From the NCBI GenBank assembly GCA_002633005.1, contig NMRA01001021.1:19668-69183 (forward strand): 49,516 bases of DNA, read 5' to 3'. Below are positions 9,640-20,114 of this stretch, piece by piece. The translations under genes and the position numbers were made by a program. Each line of letters starts with the position of its first letter. Positions within the stretch are counted from its first letter, which is position 1. The notes under the pieces are model-generated. The model was not told where the DNA came from and did no database searches. It was given only the letters and a program-made list of their open reading frames with translations. Source of the DNA: Phoronis australis (Eukaryota; Phoronida; Phoronidae).

Positions 9640-10235
9640 TACTTTTTCTGAATTCTCAGTGACTGAATAGGCTTAGCTCGTGCCTTGAAATGTTGCAAGT
9701 CATTTATAATTTCAAGTGACTGCCATTTTTTGTGAAAATTGCATTTTTGACGGTGCCTTACGATTTGTAATTACTCTTAAACAACAGAATTTCTGAAAGA
9801 TTATCCATAATTTTTAAATGACCCAAGTCTTCATATCTTCTATTAGATTAAAGAAGAAAAACGGTTCCCTCAACCTTAGGCTAGAAGTATGCTTGACAGA
9901 CCCATGAATCTGTAATTGGAGTTTGAAATTGCTGAAAGTATCAAAAATGAAAAGGTCTGAAAATGAGTAACAAAGGTTTGAAGTTGTTTCAAAAAACTTG
10001 CATATTTTGCTGACAAGTGATGCGTTTAAAGAATTGTTATGGCTACGAATGAAAAATAAAGACGCAGTTTTATGCAATACTTATTATATACACCCTCTTG
10101 CTTTCTGAATATAGTAATTATTTAACTTAGTGTGAAATTGTGGAGCAGTCACCGTATCATATTTTTGAAAAACAGGGGTAGCATTTTTGACCCAATCTGG
10201 AGTACTTAATTATTCATATTTCAATATTTGTTCCA
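9640..10235. other. No feature seen
   Basis: AT-rich non-coding sequence. A minus-strand 87-codon frame at 9814-10077 has low-complexity Ser/Phe content and no supporting motif. Confidence 0.4.
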
Positions 10236-10374
10236 GGTTCGGTGACACTTCAAGCCGCAACATAGACAAGCTTTGTTACTCGTTTCTCTTCCCACAGCAT
10301 TTCCACACACCAGCAGTGCTGCATGGCACAATGTACAAGTCAGTGGCCCTGGAGAAATGTGAATCGAAGTACTA
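10236..10374 (+). pseudogene. YqaJ-type recombinase/exonuclease fragment
   Basis: After an acceptor-like TTGTTCCAG the frame reads FGDTSSRNIDKLCYSFLFPQ, HFHTPAVLHG, TMYKSVALEKCES and stop. The order (Leu-Cys-Tyr...FxTPAVxHG...ALEK) matches the N-terminal block of YqaJ-like viral recombinase domains, where a substrate-binding region ends in T-A-A-V-x-x-G...E-x-x-A-x-x-x-Y. The usual Glu after the Gly is not at the expected place. Such domains are common in metazoan transposon-borne genes. Only one block remains, so this is a relic. Confidence 0.5.
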
Positions 10375-10439
10375 AGTTACCATAAGACAATGTGCCAGTG
10401 GATTGTTTGTGTATGAAGAGGACCTATATCTGATGTTTT

Positions 10440-10680
10440 ATTGTTTTTTAAAATGTCTTGGCAATTATAAGAATACAGATTGGTCCCTTTACCACAATAT
10501 AGTTCTCACCATTGCTGTTTTGTAAAAAAATGACACTTTTAAACAAGATGGCCCAAGAATCGAATCAGATGAGTTTTGAATTACCAGTATATCATATGAA
10601 AAGTTTTTAAAAAGAATTCAAATCGCGTTACCCGTGGTCAACACGAAGGTATGAACGATCAATATTGAGTTCATAACTTC
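10440..10680 (+). repeat. Interspersed repeat, copy 2 (fragment)
   Basis: The run ACAGATTGGTCCCTT... through AATCGAATCAGATGAGTTTT, AAAAGTTTTTAAAAA, TTCAAATC and GATCAATATTGAG matches 23475-23645 closely and 2815-2932 in part. It has no coding. Confidence 0.65.
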
Positions 10681-11930
10681 ATAATACAAATACTAGATAT
10701 TTTGAGATTAAAACAAAATTTTGTATCATGAGTTTTTATTATAACACAATAGTAAAAAAACAGGACAGAAATGCAAAAAATCCAGTACCCAAAGGAAGTG
10801 AGTGAGGCGCATTTCGCCTTTTTACACAGAGGTGTGAGTGTCATAAGAACTGTGATCATTTGAAGCAGGGTAAACATAGCTGCAAACTTAAGGCTCTAGG
10901 ACAGTGTATTTACAGATTATATACCCAGTTCATGTAAATTTCTTGTTAATGTCTATACTGCTGGGTTCTTAGATATTGAACAATGTTTGACTGTTCAGTA
11001 AAGAACTTGCAAGACACTTAAAAGCACTTAAAACCAAGTCGCTAGTGATTCATAGATAGAACAGGGTAATGCAAGCAATAAATAGATATAACTAACAAAA
11101 ACTGAATAACAAAGAACCAGGCCTTGTTCTTGTTACTTCTGTTAATATTTAACATTCAGACACATTTTAATAAACCTGGTATGTATATAAAGATGTAAAT
11201 CTTGAACGGCATAGAAATATAGGTCACAGGGCCAGAAATCTTTCAGACTTATGTGGCCAACAGATGACATGCAGACCAGACTTAAAAATGCTTATGAATT
11301 GTCATATGCCTATTCATATATGACAAGGTACCTGACTACAAGTGCAATGCTATTTAATACTGAGACTAAGACAAAGAAATTTGACCAAATGTGGCATTCA
11401 CACTATTCTACTGCCCCTTCTATTCCCCTCACAAGTCCTGTCACAACAAACTCGTTTTCCAAACATTTTGTTATCTTCAAACAAGCTGGGAACAAGTGGA
11501 AACAAGGAACCTTGGTCACAAACAACACAGTTTGTGGACATTTTACTCAGCTTGTTGCTTGGTCAGTTTCCCCATTTTTTGATATCATCTTGTAAACTAA
11601 ACTGATGTGACAGCTCCCTAATTAACAGAAGGCCAGTAAAGAATATACCATAAAACAGTCTCAGCTCTGATTCAGTGAATGACTTGATAATAATTTGATA
11701 CACTTGAATATAATTGATGACAGAGGTAAATAGTGGAAACGACGCTAGAGTGTAGCATTAAAACGATGTTTTGATATTAATCAAAAGTGATCCTTGGGTA
11801 GATAGTAGAAGATAGTAGAGAGAAAACAAAATATTGTAACAGAATGTTCACACTGGTAACAGTCCACTTTCCAGCACAGGGTTGTTCTAGTTTCGTGATA
11901 TTCAACGAATCGCCATTACTTGGTGACTGA
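10681..11930. other. No feature seen
   Basis: AT-rich sequence. Overlapping open frames at 11251-11605 in two frames have no recognisable motif or splice context and are probably chance. This stretch would contain the 3' UTR of the minus-strand exon at 11934-12122. Confidence 0.35.
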
Positions 11931-11933
11931 GAT

Positions 11934-12122
11934 TCACGAGTGTTCATATCTCGTCATAACTGCCTTGCACCTTCTAGAGCTTGCCAGAGTAAGAATTAGT
12001 CCTTGAAAGTTTTGCACAAAAGCACCACCTCTAGTACTATAGTGATGTAACGGTGTGATCATAAACTGAAACCTTTCACGGAAGCTCTTTGGAAATTTGG
12101 GATGTACTCCAGTATGTACAAC
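11934..12122 (-). CDS. Terminal coding exon of an unidentified minus-strand gene
   Basis: The minus strand has a strong 3' splice site (TTTTATTTTTTCAG) followed by 62 codons and a TGA, exactly 189 bases in phase 0. The peptide is well mixed and protein-like: VVHTGVHPKFPKSFRERFQF, MITPLHHYSTRGGAF, VQNFQGLILTLASSRRC, ending RYEHS. It is clearly less AT-rich than its surroundings. I do not recognise the family. Upstream exons must lie at higher coordinates; none could be identified, and the 450-bp tandem array at 12646-13714 would then sit in its last intron. No close AATAAA was seen downstream. Confidence 0.55.
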   Translation of the reverse strand, partial: VVHTGVHPKFPKSFRERFQFMITPLHHYSTRGGAFVQNFQGLILTLASSRRCKAVMTRYEHS

Positions 12123-12124
12123 CT

Positions 12125-12640
12125 GAAAAAATAAAAGATCTGAAATAATTCAAATCACATTTTTTCAAACACTACCCATACTGCATGACATATTGATCTA
12201 CTGCAATGGTTAAACAGTTGAGAGTACGGAACCTACTGAAAAAGATGTACACAAATATTAACAAGAGCAATGCAGAGCATTGAAATGCGCCTACAATCGC
12301 ACTGCATACGGTATCCTTCTAGGGCTGTTTATTGGTACCATAAAGTGGCCAGTCGAGGGCATATATGTAGTATGTTGTACTTTGCAAAATGGAAAGGCAT
12401 GGTCATTGTCTCCTCAATAGGCTAGAGGCAAAATGTGAGTGATCTTCATAATACAAGCACATCCTATACACCAGTTGCTTAAAGCACCACAGAAACATAG
12501 AATTAAAAACAAATTTACCAACATACGAGATTAGCACAGCATTAGAATGCCAGAAACAAATTTCTACTTGGAACTTTTCCTTCACAGTCACGAAGTAACA
12601 CAAAGTATACACCTGAAGACCTATGAAAATACAGAGGTCA
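12125..12640. other. Presumed intron, nothing distinct
   Basis: AT-rich sequence between the exon at 11934-12122 and the tandem array. The 89-codon minus frame reaching into it has no supporting features. Confidence 0.35.
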
Positions 12641-12645
12641 ATGTA

Positions 12646-13714
12646 AAATACTAAAATTGCCACTAGAGGCAAATACTAAAATTGCCACTAGAGGCATACC
12701 GGTAATCAGAATCATCCTAAAGTCGTCATCGTCCGTTGTCAACATCACATAAATACACTTGCTAAATTTAGTAAAGATCCTGCAAACGGTTTGGGAGATA
12801 CAGCCATGGGCGCAAAAAAACAAAACTGCCACTAGGAGGCGCCACAGTAGTCCAAATCGTCTGAAAATCATTGTCAGCTGTCTTCCTTATAGTAAGCACA
12901 TACACGCCAATTTTCACAATCATCCTTTGAGCGGTTTGGTTGATAGAGGGGTGGACGCAAAAATACAGACTCGAAAACAGTAAAAATGGCCACTAGGTGG
13001 CGCAAACTACGTCGAATCCATCTGAAAACAGGAGGATAGCGTCATCTCACTAATAGGTGCCTACATACCAAATTTCATGAAAATCCGTTCAGGACTTTTG
13101 AAGATACAAAGGTAAGCGTAAAAAACTAAAATTGCCACTAGGGGGCACACCGGTAGTCGGATCCGACCAAAAGTCGTCATCTTCCGTTGTTAACATCATA
13201 TAAATATACTTACACAATTTGTAAAGATCCTGCGAACGGTTTAGGAGATACAGCCATAGGCGCAAAAAAACAAAACTGCCACTAGGAGGCGCCACAGTAG
13301 TCGAAATCGTCGGAAAATCATCGTCAACCGTCCTCTACATAGTAAGCATATACATGCCAATTTTCACAATCATCCTTTGAGCGGTTTGGTTGATAGAGGG
13401 GTGGACGCACAAAAACAGACTCGAAAACACTAAAAATGGCCACTAGGTGGCGCAAACTATGTCGAATCTATCTGAAAACGGGAGGATAGCGTCATCTCAC
13501 TAATAGGTGCCTACATACCAAATTTCATGAAAATCCAATAAGGACTTGTGAAGATACAAAGGTAAGCGTAAAAAAATTAAAATTGCCACTAGGGGTCACA
13601 CCGGTAGTCGGATCCGTCCAAAAGTCGTCATCTTCCGTTGTTAACATCATATGAATATACTTACACAATTTCGTAAAGATCCTGCAAACGGTTTAGGAGA
13701 TACAGCCATAGGCG
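12646..13714 (+). repeat. Higher-order tandem array: 450-bp unit made of three ~150-bp monomers
   Basis: The block starting ACTAAAATTGCCACTAG begins at 12675 and recurs at 13125, then with one change at 13576, so the period is about 450 bases with 2.3 copies. Each unit contains three diverged monomers that all start with GCCACTAGGnGGCGC and carry related phrases (GTCGAATC, CAATTTTCACAA/AATTTCATGAAAATCC, GCGGTTT). A 25-bp duplication (AAATACTAAAATTGCCACTA and following) is at the left edge. The array stops abruptly at ATAGGCG near 13714. No coding is seen. Confidence 0.9.
12829..13599 (+). promoter_or_regulatory. Regularly spaced CTCF-consensus-like cores
   Basis: CCACTAGGnGGCRC cores occur at 12829, 12990, 13135, 13279, 13440 and 13586, spaced 161, 145, 144, 161 and 146 bases apart. 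Those at 12990, 13135 and 13440 fit the bilaterian CTCF core CCASYAGRKGGCRS at all 14 positions. Those at 12829, 13279 and 13586 have one mismatch. Two shortened forms (CCACTAGAGGC) lie at 12660 and 12685. Binding is inferred from the motif only. Confidence 0.5.
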
Positions 13715-16560
13715 TTTCTCTTAAAAGCTTGTGCGTTCCTAGTTTTGTATAATTCACACGTTTCCCTACTCGTCAGTCATCTGATTGGTCCCTCATATTT
13801 CCTCTGTTCAGTATAGCGTGGTGTAATTCATTCAGCCACTTAACTCGTTGTCCACAAGACCTCTACTCTTTTTTCAAGTTCAGTGTTTTACCTTCTCGTC
13901 GTTGCTAAGTACGTCTTATGACAAATAACAGATGCACATCTTGGCAGCCTTATAGCACAGGACCATGGCAACTGCTTAGCTTTTCAGCTTTGTTGGGCCA
14001 CTTATTCTTTTTCTGTCACCAAAACTACTTGGTTTGCGTCCCAATCAAATATCAGTGGCTAATCAAGGGTATCGTGAGGCCGCCAGGAACGGTATTTTTC
14101 ATTCCCTCTTCCCCCCAACACACACACGCACACACAAACGCGCGCACACACAGCACACGAAATCACAGCCGCGATTGGCCCCATAATAAATGCCAAAATT
14201 TGTTTCCGTGTCAATGTACTATTTATTTTTGTCGGTGGCCAAGGGGGGAGGTCATAGTCCCTAGTTCCATCCGCCAGTTGTGCGATTTCGAAGAGGCCCC
14301 GTACTTTTAGAACCTGATACGGCGTGAACTGCATCAATTTGGTATGATTTCATTTTATACACCTAAGCTCAACATTAACATATTGGTTATTGTTTGATTG
14401 AGGCATGGGCCACGTAAGCTCGTCAAAAATGTCTTTTGAACAATTCTTGAAGAAAGTATCATCTCGCAACGTCTAAAACAGAGTTATTCACTTTACCCTG
14501 TGAGGGAATTTCAAGGAAAATCACAGAATTCACGATCGTTTAAATACGCGTCAAGGAAAAACTCTGTAGTCACCACAGAAATTCTAATCTCCCTCCCACT
14601 TATGATAAATGCGGTCACACTCAGTCATTCGACAAGCAGCTGACTGACAAATTAGATATTAACGGCAGATTATCATGTGTGATTGCACTCTGAATTTGAG
14701 ATCGACAGCGCAGTGTGAGGCATGCCAGCGATTTCACAAAAAGAATTCCAAGTGCATACCAAACTTTTGAATAATTAGGACTTCAAATCCGACGGACTAC
14801 TAATTTAACTTCCAATTGTTTTTTACATCAAAGGTCAAAAGCCACATAATGGAAATGCGTTTACGTCTAACGAGGTATACATATTAATTAATCTCATTGG
14901 TTATGTCTATGTTTTGCCATACCAAATAAAGAGACGAGATTTGCCTTGTGGGAGAAAATTGATGAGGTGACGAGCAGTTGACAGATCGTTTTTTGAAATT
15001 TGATTCCAAAAGAAAAATGATTTGACATCAACAGAATATTTTACTAGCAAACTGTAAAAATACCTGGTGAACAAGTTAAAGTCTGTCGCAGTGGCTGAGA
15101 ACCACTTTGAATAACACAACTTAGTCTGTTTTTCGCGTTGTAGATCTCTTTAAGGCCAGTATCAGGTGAAATATTCAAGCAGAAAATTAAACAATTTTCG
15201 ACATGAAACAAGATTCGTTCTCCACAATAAGCTTTTCCCTTACATCACAGTTAAAATCGCTAATTCCAACCCTCACTCACTTCCATGCCAAACAGTTTCG
15301 ACCATTTCCCAAACTAATGTTTATTTACTACCTTTTTGGCTGGTCACCTGTCTAGCACGAAAATGCGCTTGTCCAATTCAAGTTTCCCTAATCTTTTTCC
15401 CTAAACGATCGTCATTCACCTTCTCAGATATATTGATACATTTTTCAATATCTGTTATTTTTTGTATTAAAAATAACTGAATCACTTTATTTTCAAAAAT
15501 AATAACTGCGTTATAATCAGCAGCAGCGTATAACTTGAACGATCTTTGGTGCTTAATTTATTAAATAATATTTAAACATATGGCAAATTTAAGCTGGAAA
15601 AACGTCAAAGTTTCAAGAAATCGAGTTGTGGGAGACTACGTTGAAAGGTTCGCTGCCTTGCATCTTCATTCATCAACGAAATCCTTATCGCAGCCATTTT
15701 TCTCAGCTGTACTCAAATCATGAACTATGCTCACTAAAATCACGTGTTGTTAAACCGTAGGTCTGTGTGTGTCCTTGCGCTTAGGCGAGTGTGTGTGTGT
15801 GTGTGTTTGTGCGTGCGTGCGTGCGTGTGTTGTTACGCTCCAGTAGTTGTAACCCAATCTTTGTCCGTGGTTTACAGAACACTTTCCACAGAACGGGGCC
15901 CTTACCACAAGAGCTGAACCCTTACAACTTTCCATGAAGAACCGCATCACAAGAACTCTTACATTGCATGGTGTGAACCCTTACCGCGGACTTTGAGCAA
16001 CAACCATACACTTAACATTTTTAAAACGCAACAAAGGATTTTTAGACTAGATTTAATTGAGTGGGTGAATGGATAAAAGGGTCAAGAATGACGTCGTAAT
16101 TGTGTCAAAAAGAACACGTATAAGAGAAAGTTACTTTTAGCTATGTTTTCAAAAGTGCAAGCGCATGTGTTATGGTCATAACCACGTCAGATTTTTTTAA
16201 CCGCAGTTTCGAATTTGCAGCTTGGGGTGCTTTATGAAAGTTACTGAGACATAAGGCAGAAATTTGGTCTTCACAAAATCTGAAAAAAGGTTTACCTAAG
16301 TAATGAGCACATCACATTATAGAAATAGTTTGGAGAAATTATTTCACAAAGTTTTAGTTACTTGTTTATTCTTAGACACTGCACTTTTGGTCAAGTGAGA
16401 TTCGGATAGTTTCCAAAAATAATTGTTTGGAGTGCAAGACCATATTTCTGACTTAAGTCTTTTAAGTCACTTTTCTTGAAACAGATTCCTCATGAAATTT
16501 AAATGGTAGGTCAAAATACAGGCAAATAAGATGTCGGTGTTTGGCTTGAAGAAAAATGTA
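13715..16560. other. Mostly featureless stretch with simple repeats
   Basis: No exon could be supported on either strand. It contains a CA-rich low-complexity tract at about 14105-14155 and a GT-rich tract at about 15767-15828. A stretch ending GGTGGCCAAGGGGGGAGG...CATCCGCC at 14232-14274 resembles the end of the CAGTGGCGGAT transposon family. The remainder is AT-rich. Confidence 0.4.
15767..15828 (+). repeat. GT-rich microsatellite
   Basis: Alternating TG/CG runs (GTGTGTGTGTGTGTG and TGCGTGCGTGCGTG) form an imperfect simple repeat. Translation of either strand gives low-complexity His/Thr/Val peptides with no meaning. Confidence 0.85.
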
Positions 16561-16580
16561 GGCCCTGGCCAGGTATTTTT

Positions 16581-16648
16581 CCTCGCTGGTTCCCTGCGTG
16601 CCGCTAGGTGGCCAGTAGCTGGCTAGGCACGCTTGGGAACCAACGAGG
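16581..16648. repeat. Imperfect hairpin upstream of the TRIM gene
   Basis: The left arm CCTCGCTGGTTCCCTGCGTG (16581 on) pairs with the right arm at 16626-16648 (GGCACGCTTGGGAACCAACG) with few mismatches. The loop contains CCGCTAGGTGGC. The hairpin ends about 70 bases before the 3' splice site of the TRIM exon. It may be a small fold-back element. Confidence 0.7.
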
Positions 16649-16704
16649 GTATTTTTCTCGATCCTTCACAAAAGGTCTGATTGCACCAAAATTAGCTGAA
16701 AAAA

Positions 16705-16718
16705 TCCGTTTTCTTCAG
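16705..16718 (+). promoter_or_regulatory. 3' splice site just before the TRIM start codon
   Basis: TCCGTTTTCTTCAG is a strong polypyrimidine tract plus CAG, followed by GAAG and the ATG at 16723. A branch-point-like TTAGCTGAA lies about 20 bases upstream. It implies a separate 5' UTR exon upstream that was not located, and it supports this ATG as the start. Confidence 0.7.
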
Positions 16719-16722
16719 GAAG

Positions 16723-18198
16723 ATGGCAAGCAACGTACAAATGGATGAGGTCACCAAGATGTTGGAATGTCCCATCTGCATGGAGAGGTTGAATATTCCA
16801 AAGCTACTACCGTGCCATCACACATTCTGCGAGAACTGCATATCCCAGCATATCGAAAGCAAACAAGACAAAGGCTCTTTCCCATGTCCCATGTGTAACT
16901 CAAAACTACCAGTACCAAAAACTGGTGCAAAAGAGTACCCAGGCAATATTTACCTTACACAATTCAGCGACCTGTTTCCAGAGAACAGCAAATTAGATTG
17001 TGAGGTATGTAAACTCTATGACAAAAATGCTGTAGCTGTTTCCTTGTGTATAGATTGTAAAGATCACTTGTGCAAGGAATGTTCTGTTTTCCATGGTAGA
17101 AGTAAACTGACATTTGGGCATCGAGTTGTCAGTCTCGACGAAGTCCGAAATGGTAAATATTTCGAAGAAATCAGACGGGCTCAGCTCCGATACTGTTCCA
17201 CCCATAAAGACAAGATATTGGAGATTTACTGCGTTGGGTGTGAAAAGCCAATTTGCTATTTGTGCAAAACGTTTCACCATGAAGGTCACGAAGTCAGCAA
17301 CATTGAAGATGCTGTAGCAAAAGCAGACGAAGCTGTGGCGCAACTGTTTGGTCGGTGCGAGAAGGCTAGAGAATCTTGCGCCAAAGTTTGTGAAAAGAGA
17401 AAGGATGTCCTGCAAGAAATTGACCGACAAAAGAAAAATGGTTTAGTTCATATTAAAAGAACGTGCGATACCTTCAGAGGCAAGATTGACAATGAAGAAA
17501 TGATTGCTATCAAAACGTTTGAAAACCAAATTGATATTGCAAGAAGGAAAGCTGAAGTGGCCAACAGCGAAGCTGAACAAAAGCAAGCAGATTTTAGCAA
17601 TATTTTGGGTTACATTGAGTCATTCCTAAGTTCAAGTCAAGACGTGGAAAAGCTGTTGCAATTCAGCGATATTCAGTTACGCCTCAAGAGTCTGGAAGGA
17701 GTGGACTTTGATACGACTGTGCTAAAACCAGCGATTGCGTTTCTGCCTCAAACTTTTTCAGTAGCTGATTTTCTTGTGAAAGTGGAAATATCACAGCACT
17801 CAGAAAACATACCAGGCTTAGACTTTGGAGATCTAATTGAACGGGAACCTTGGGTTGATGATTGGAGCGCGTGTCCACGTAAGGAAAGAAGAGGTTTCTG
17901 TCCGCCACCTAAATATAAATCATCACAAAAGGGTCGTCCAAGCGTCAGGTCTACATTCATTAAATTAGTTAAGGAACCTGTGTTCAATAATGAAAGGTGG
18001 AAACATAGTGATAATCAATTTCTAACGTCGACGACCTATGAAGAGGACGATGATTTTTTAGAACATAGATTGTTAACAAACGATGAATTCCTGGCTATAG
18101 ACTTTATTCACGCGGCGGACATTGAAATCCAAAGCGTGCCTCACTGCGATAAACAAAGCGGAAATTTACATTGCGTGAGTAAATGGAGTCCAACCTGA
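16723..18198 (+). CDS. TRIM-type RING / B-box / coiled-coil protein, 491 aa
   Basis: The intact CDS starts at the first ATG after the splice site. A C3HC4 RING finger uses C16, C19, C31, H33, C36, C39, C55 and C58, so it is a likely E3 ubiquitin ligase. B-box 1 covers residues 93-133 (C93, C96, C109, C112, C117, C120, H124, H133). B-box 2 covers 158-189 (C158, H161, C170, C173, C178, C181, H186, H189). A charged heptad-like coiled coil spans about 195-305. Residues 310-491 contain no NHL, SPRY, filamin or other domain I recognise, but an acidic patch (YEEDDDFLEH) and Trp/Pro-rich blocks. Known TRIM proteins act as dimers in ubiquitination, often in innate immunity or development; the substrate here is unknown. 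All zinc ligands are present and no frameshift is seen. The coding region has no introns. Confidence 0.93.
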   Translation: MASNVQMDEVTKMLECPICMERLNIPKLLPCHHTFCENCISQHIESKQDKGSFPCPMCNSKLPVPKTGAKEYPGNIYLTQFSDLFPENSKLDCEVCKLYDKNAVAVSLCIDCKDHLCKECSVFHGRSKLTFGHRVVSLDEVRNGKYFEEIRRAQLRYCSTHKDKILEIYCVGCEKPICYLCKTFHHEGHEVSNIEDAVAKADEAVAQLFGRCEKARESCAKVCEKRKDVLQEIDRQKKNGLVHIKRTCDTFRGKIDNEEMIAIKTFENQIDIARRKAEVANSEAEQKQADFSNILGYIESFLSSSQDVEKLLQFSDIQLRLKSLEGVDFDTTVLKPAIAFLPQTFSVADFLVKVEISQHSENIPGLDFGDLIEREPWVDDWSACPRKERRGFCPPPKYKSSQKGRPSVRSTFIKLVKEPVFNNERWKHSDNQFLTSTTYEEDDDFLEHRLLTNDEFLAIDFIHAADIEIQSVPHCDKQSGNLHCVSKWSPT

Positions 18199-18416
18199 AT
18201 ATTAAATTTTAAAAAATGTGTCAATAATTAACCCCAGAGACGTAGAAAAATACAGTTAAAGAACAAGTCAATGTACCAAAGAGTTGTCTGACGAAAAGAT
18301 ATAGGTTTTTTTCGGGAAAACTAGGTTCGAAGCATGAAAAGTAAACATGACCAAATTGCGGCGATCGTAGTGTTACGGATCAGGTATCATGCTGAATGCA
18401 GGGTTACGTTTCTTCT

Positions 18417-18422
18417 AATAAA
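18417..18422 (+). terminator. Candidate polyA signal for the TRIM gene
   Basis: AATAAA lies 219 bases downstream of the stop codon. A second AATAAA occurs near 18714. The sequence alone does not show which is used. Confidence 0.4.
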
Positions 18423-18903
18423 TTCTTGATAAAAATGCTGTCTACACGAATCAGGTCATCTGGTCCTATTGTTGACGAGTTGAAGATATTTTCGACAATG
18501 GTGGCTCATAGTATTTTCATGATGCCATGTGCAATTAGTCTCATCTGGTTCAATTTGTTGATCAAGAGTAGGCCTATTAGATTCAAGCATAGCCTAGGTC
18601 CTGGTGAGGTAGGCACTACCGGGACTAACAGTTGATTTGTCATTGATCTGAAATAATACTTGATGTTATTAAATATATATTTTGATTACGATAAAATACT
18701 AGGCTCGCAATTGAAAATAAAAATTATATGACCATCAATTCTGCTTTCTTGGTTTTAATAATTACGTCTATTCCATGTGTTATCTCTTTCAAATATCAAT
18801 CTCGACCAAGTTGAATTTCAAAATTAAAACACCTATATAATTCTTTCGTCCAAAGCATAACCTCGTTTTACTAGAGCTCAATTTCAGTTAACTGGACAGA
18901 ACA

Positions 18904-18985
18904 CAGTGGCGGATTTAGAGGGGAGCCAAGGGGCTATGCCCAGCCCCCCCTAAAATTCTCCCAGATTCCATTTGGCAGTTCAGGA
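18904..18985 (+). mobile_element. CAGTGGCGGATTTAG-type MITE end, cut by an assembly gap
   Basis: CAGTGGCGGATTTAGAGGGG followed by CCCCCTAAAATTCTCCCAG and ATTCCATTTGGCAGTT matches the left part of the complete short element at 30587-30746. The right end is lost in the N run. Confidence 0.7.
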
Positions 18986-19874
18986 NNNNNNNNNNNNNNN
19001 NNNNNNNNNNNNNNNNNNNNNNNNNNNNNNNNNNNNNNNNNNNNNNNNNNNNNNNNNNNNNNNNNNNNNNNNNNNNNNNNNNNNNNNNNNNNNNNNNNNN
19101 NNNNNNNNNNNNNNNNNNNNNNNNNNNNNNNNNNNNNNNNNNNNNNNNNNNNNNNNNNNNNNNNNNNNNNNNNNNNNNNNNNNNNNNNNNNNNNNNNNNN
19201 NNNNNNNNNNNNNNNNNNNNNNNNNNNNNNNNNNNNNNNNNNNNNNNNNNNNNNNNNNNNNNNNNNNNNNNNNNNNNNNNNNNNNNNNNNNNNNNNNNNN
19301 NNNNNNNNNNNNNNNNNNNNNNNNNNNNNNNNNNNNNNNNNNNNNNNNNNNNNNNNNNNNNNNNNNNNNNNNNNNNNNNNNNNNNNNNNNNNNNNNNNNN
19401 NNNNNNNNNNNNNNNNNNNNNNNNNNNNNNNNNNNNNNNNNNNNNNNNNNNNNNNNNNNNNNNNNNNNNNNNNNNNNNNNNNNNNNNNNNNNNNNNNNNN
19501 NNNNNNNNNNNNNNNNNNNNNNNNNNNNNNNNNNNNNNNNNNNNNNNNNNNNNNNNNNNNNNNNNNNNNNNNNNNNNNNNNNNNNNNNNNNNNNNNNNNN
19601 NNNNNNNNNNNNNNNNNNNNNNNNNNNNNNNNNNNNNNNNNNNNNNNNNNNNNNNNNNNNNNNNNNNNNNNNNNNNNNNNNNNNNNNNNNNNNNNNNNNN
19701 NNNNNNNNNNNNNNNNNNNNNNNNNNNNNNNNNNNNNNNNNNNNNNNNNNNNNNNNNNNNNNNNNNNNNNNNNNNNNNNNNNNNNNNNNNNNNNNNNNNN
19801 NNNNNNNNNNNNNNNNNNNNNNNNNNNNNNNNNNNNNNNNNNNNNNNNNNNNNNNNNNNNNNNNNNNNNNNNNN
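18986..19874. other. Assembly gap, 889 N
   Basis: The sequence is unknown. Open frames computed across it have no meaning. Confidence 1.
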
Positions 19875-19959
19875 GAAAGCAAATGAAACTAAGCTTTCAT
19901 TGGGGAAGCTTTCGTATAAGCAGCCAACGATGCAAGGAGTTTTGCATGTAAAACAATCA

Positions 19960-20114
19960 TTTGATCTTTCTTGGAATACGCCTCTATTGTTTGGGAACCC
20001 TTTACTCACAAAGACATTACTGCGTGCTGCAGAGGAAGTGCAGAGCCTGGGAGAGCTGCTCGCTGGATCACGAGACGGTTCAATCACCTATCCTCTATAC
20101 TAACAGAGTTGGCT
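19960..20114 (+). pseudogene. Non-LTR retrotransposon (LINE) RT C-terminal fragment
   Basis: One frame reads LEYASIVWEPFTHKDITA, then a divergent stretch, GRAARWITRRFNHLSSI and LTELA before a stop. This is the conserved tail of CR1/Jockey-like reverse transcriptases (LEYAS-VW-P-T--DI ... RRAARW ... SSV--ML--LGW). A TGA just upstream and the assembly gap leave the rest unavailable. It is a decayed fragment. Confidence 0.7.

Noticed and set aside
12646-13714. CRISPR-like array
   Set aside because: Regular repeats exist, but units are 150/450 bases with diverged copies and no short unique spacers, in an animal genome.
14059-14337. Cys/Val-rich minus-strand frame
   Set aside because: It is produced by the CA/GT simple repeat; no motif or splice context.
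16993-17430. 145-codon minus-strand open frame
   Set aside because: It lies entirely within the TRIM coding region on the opposite strand and is a shadow of its codon use.
18915-20087. Long frames of 300-390 codons in several directions
   Set aside because: They are almost entirely the 889-N gap; the same applies to 37036-37560.
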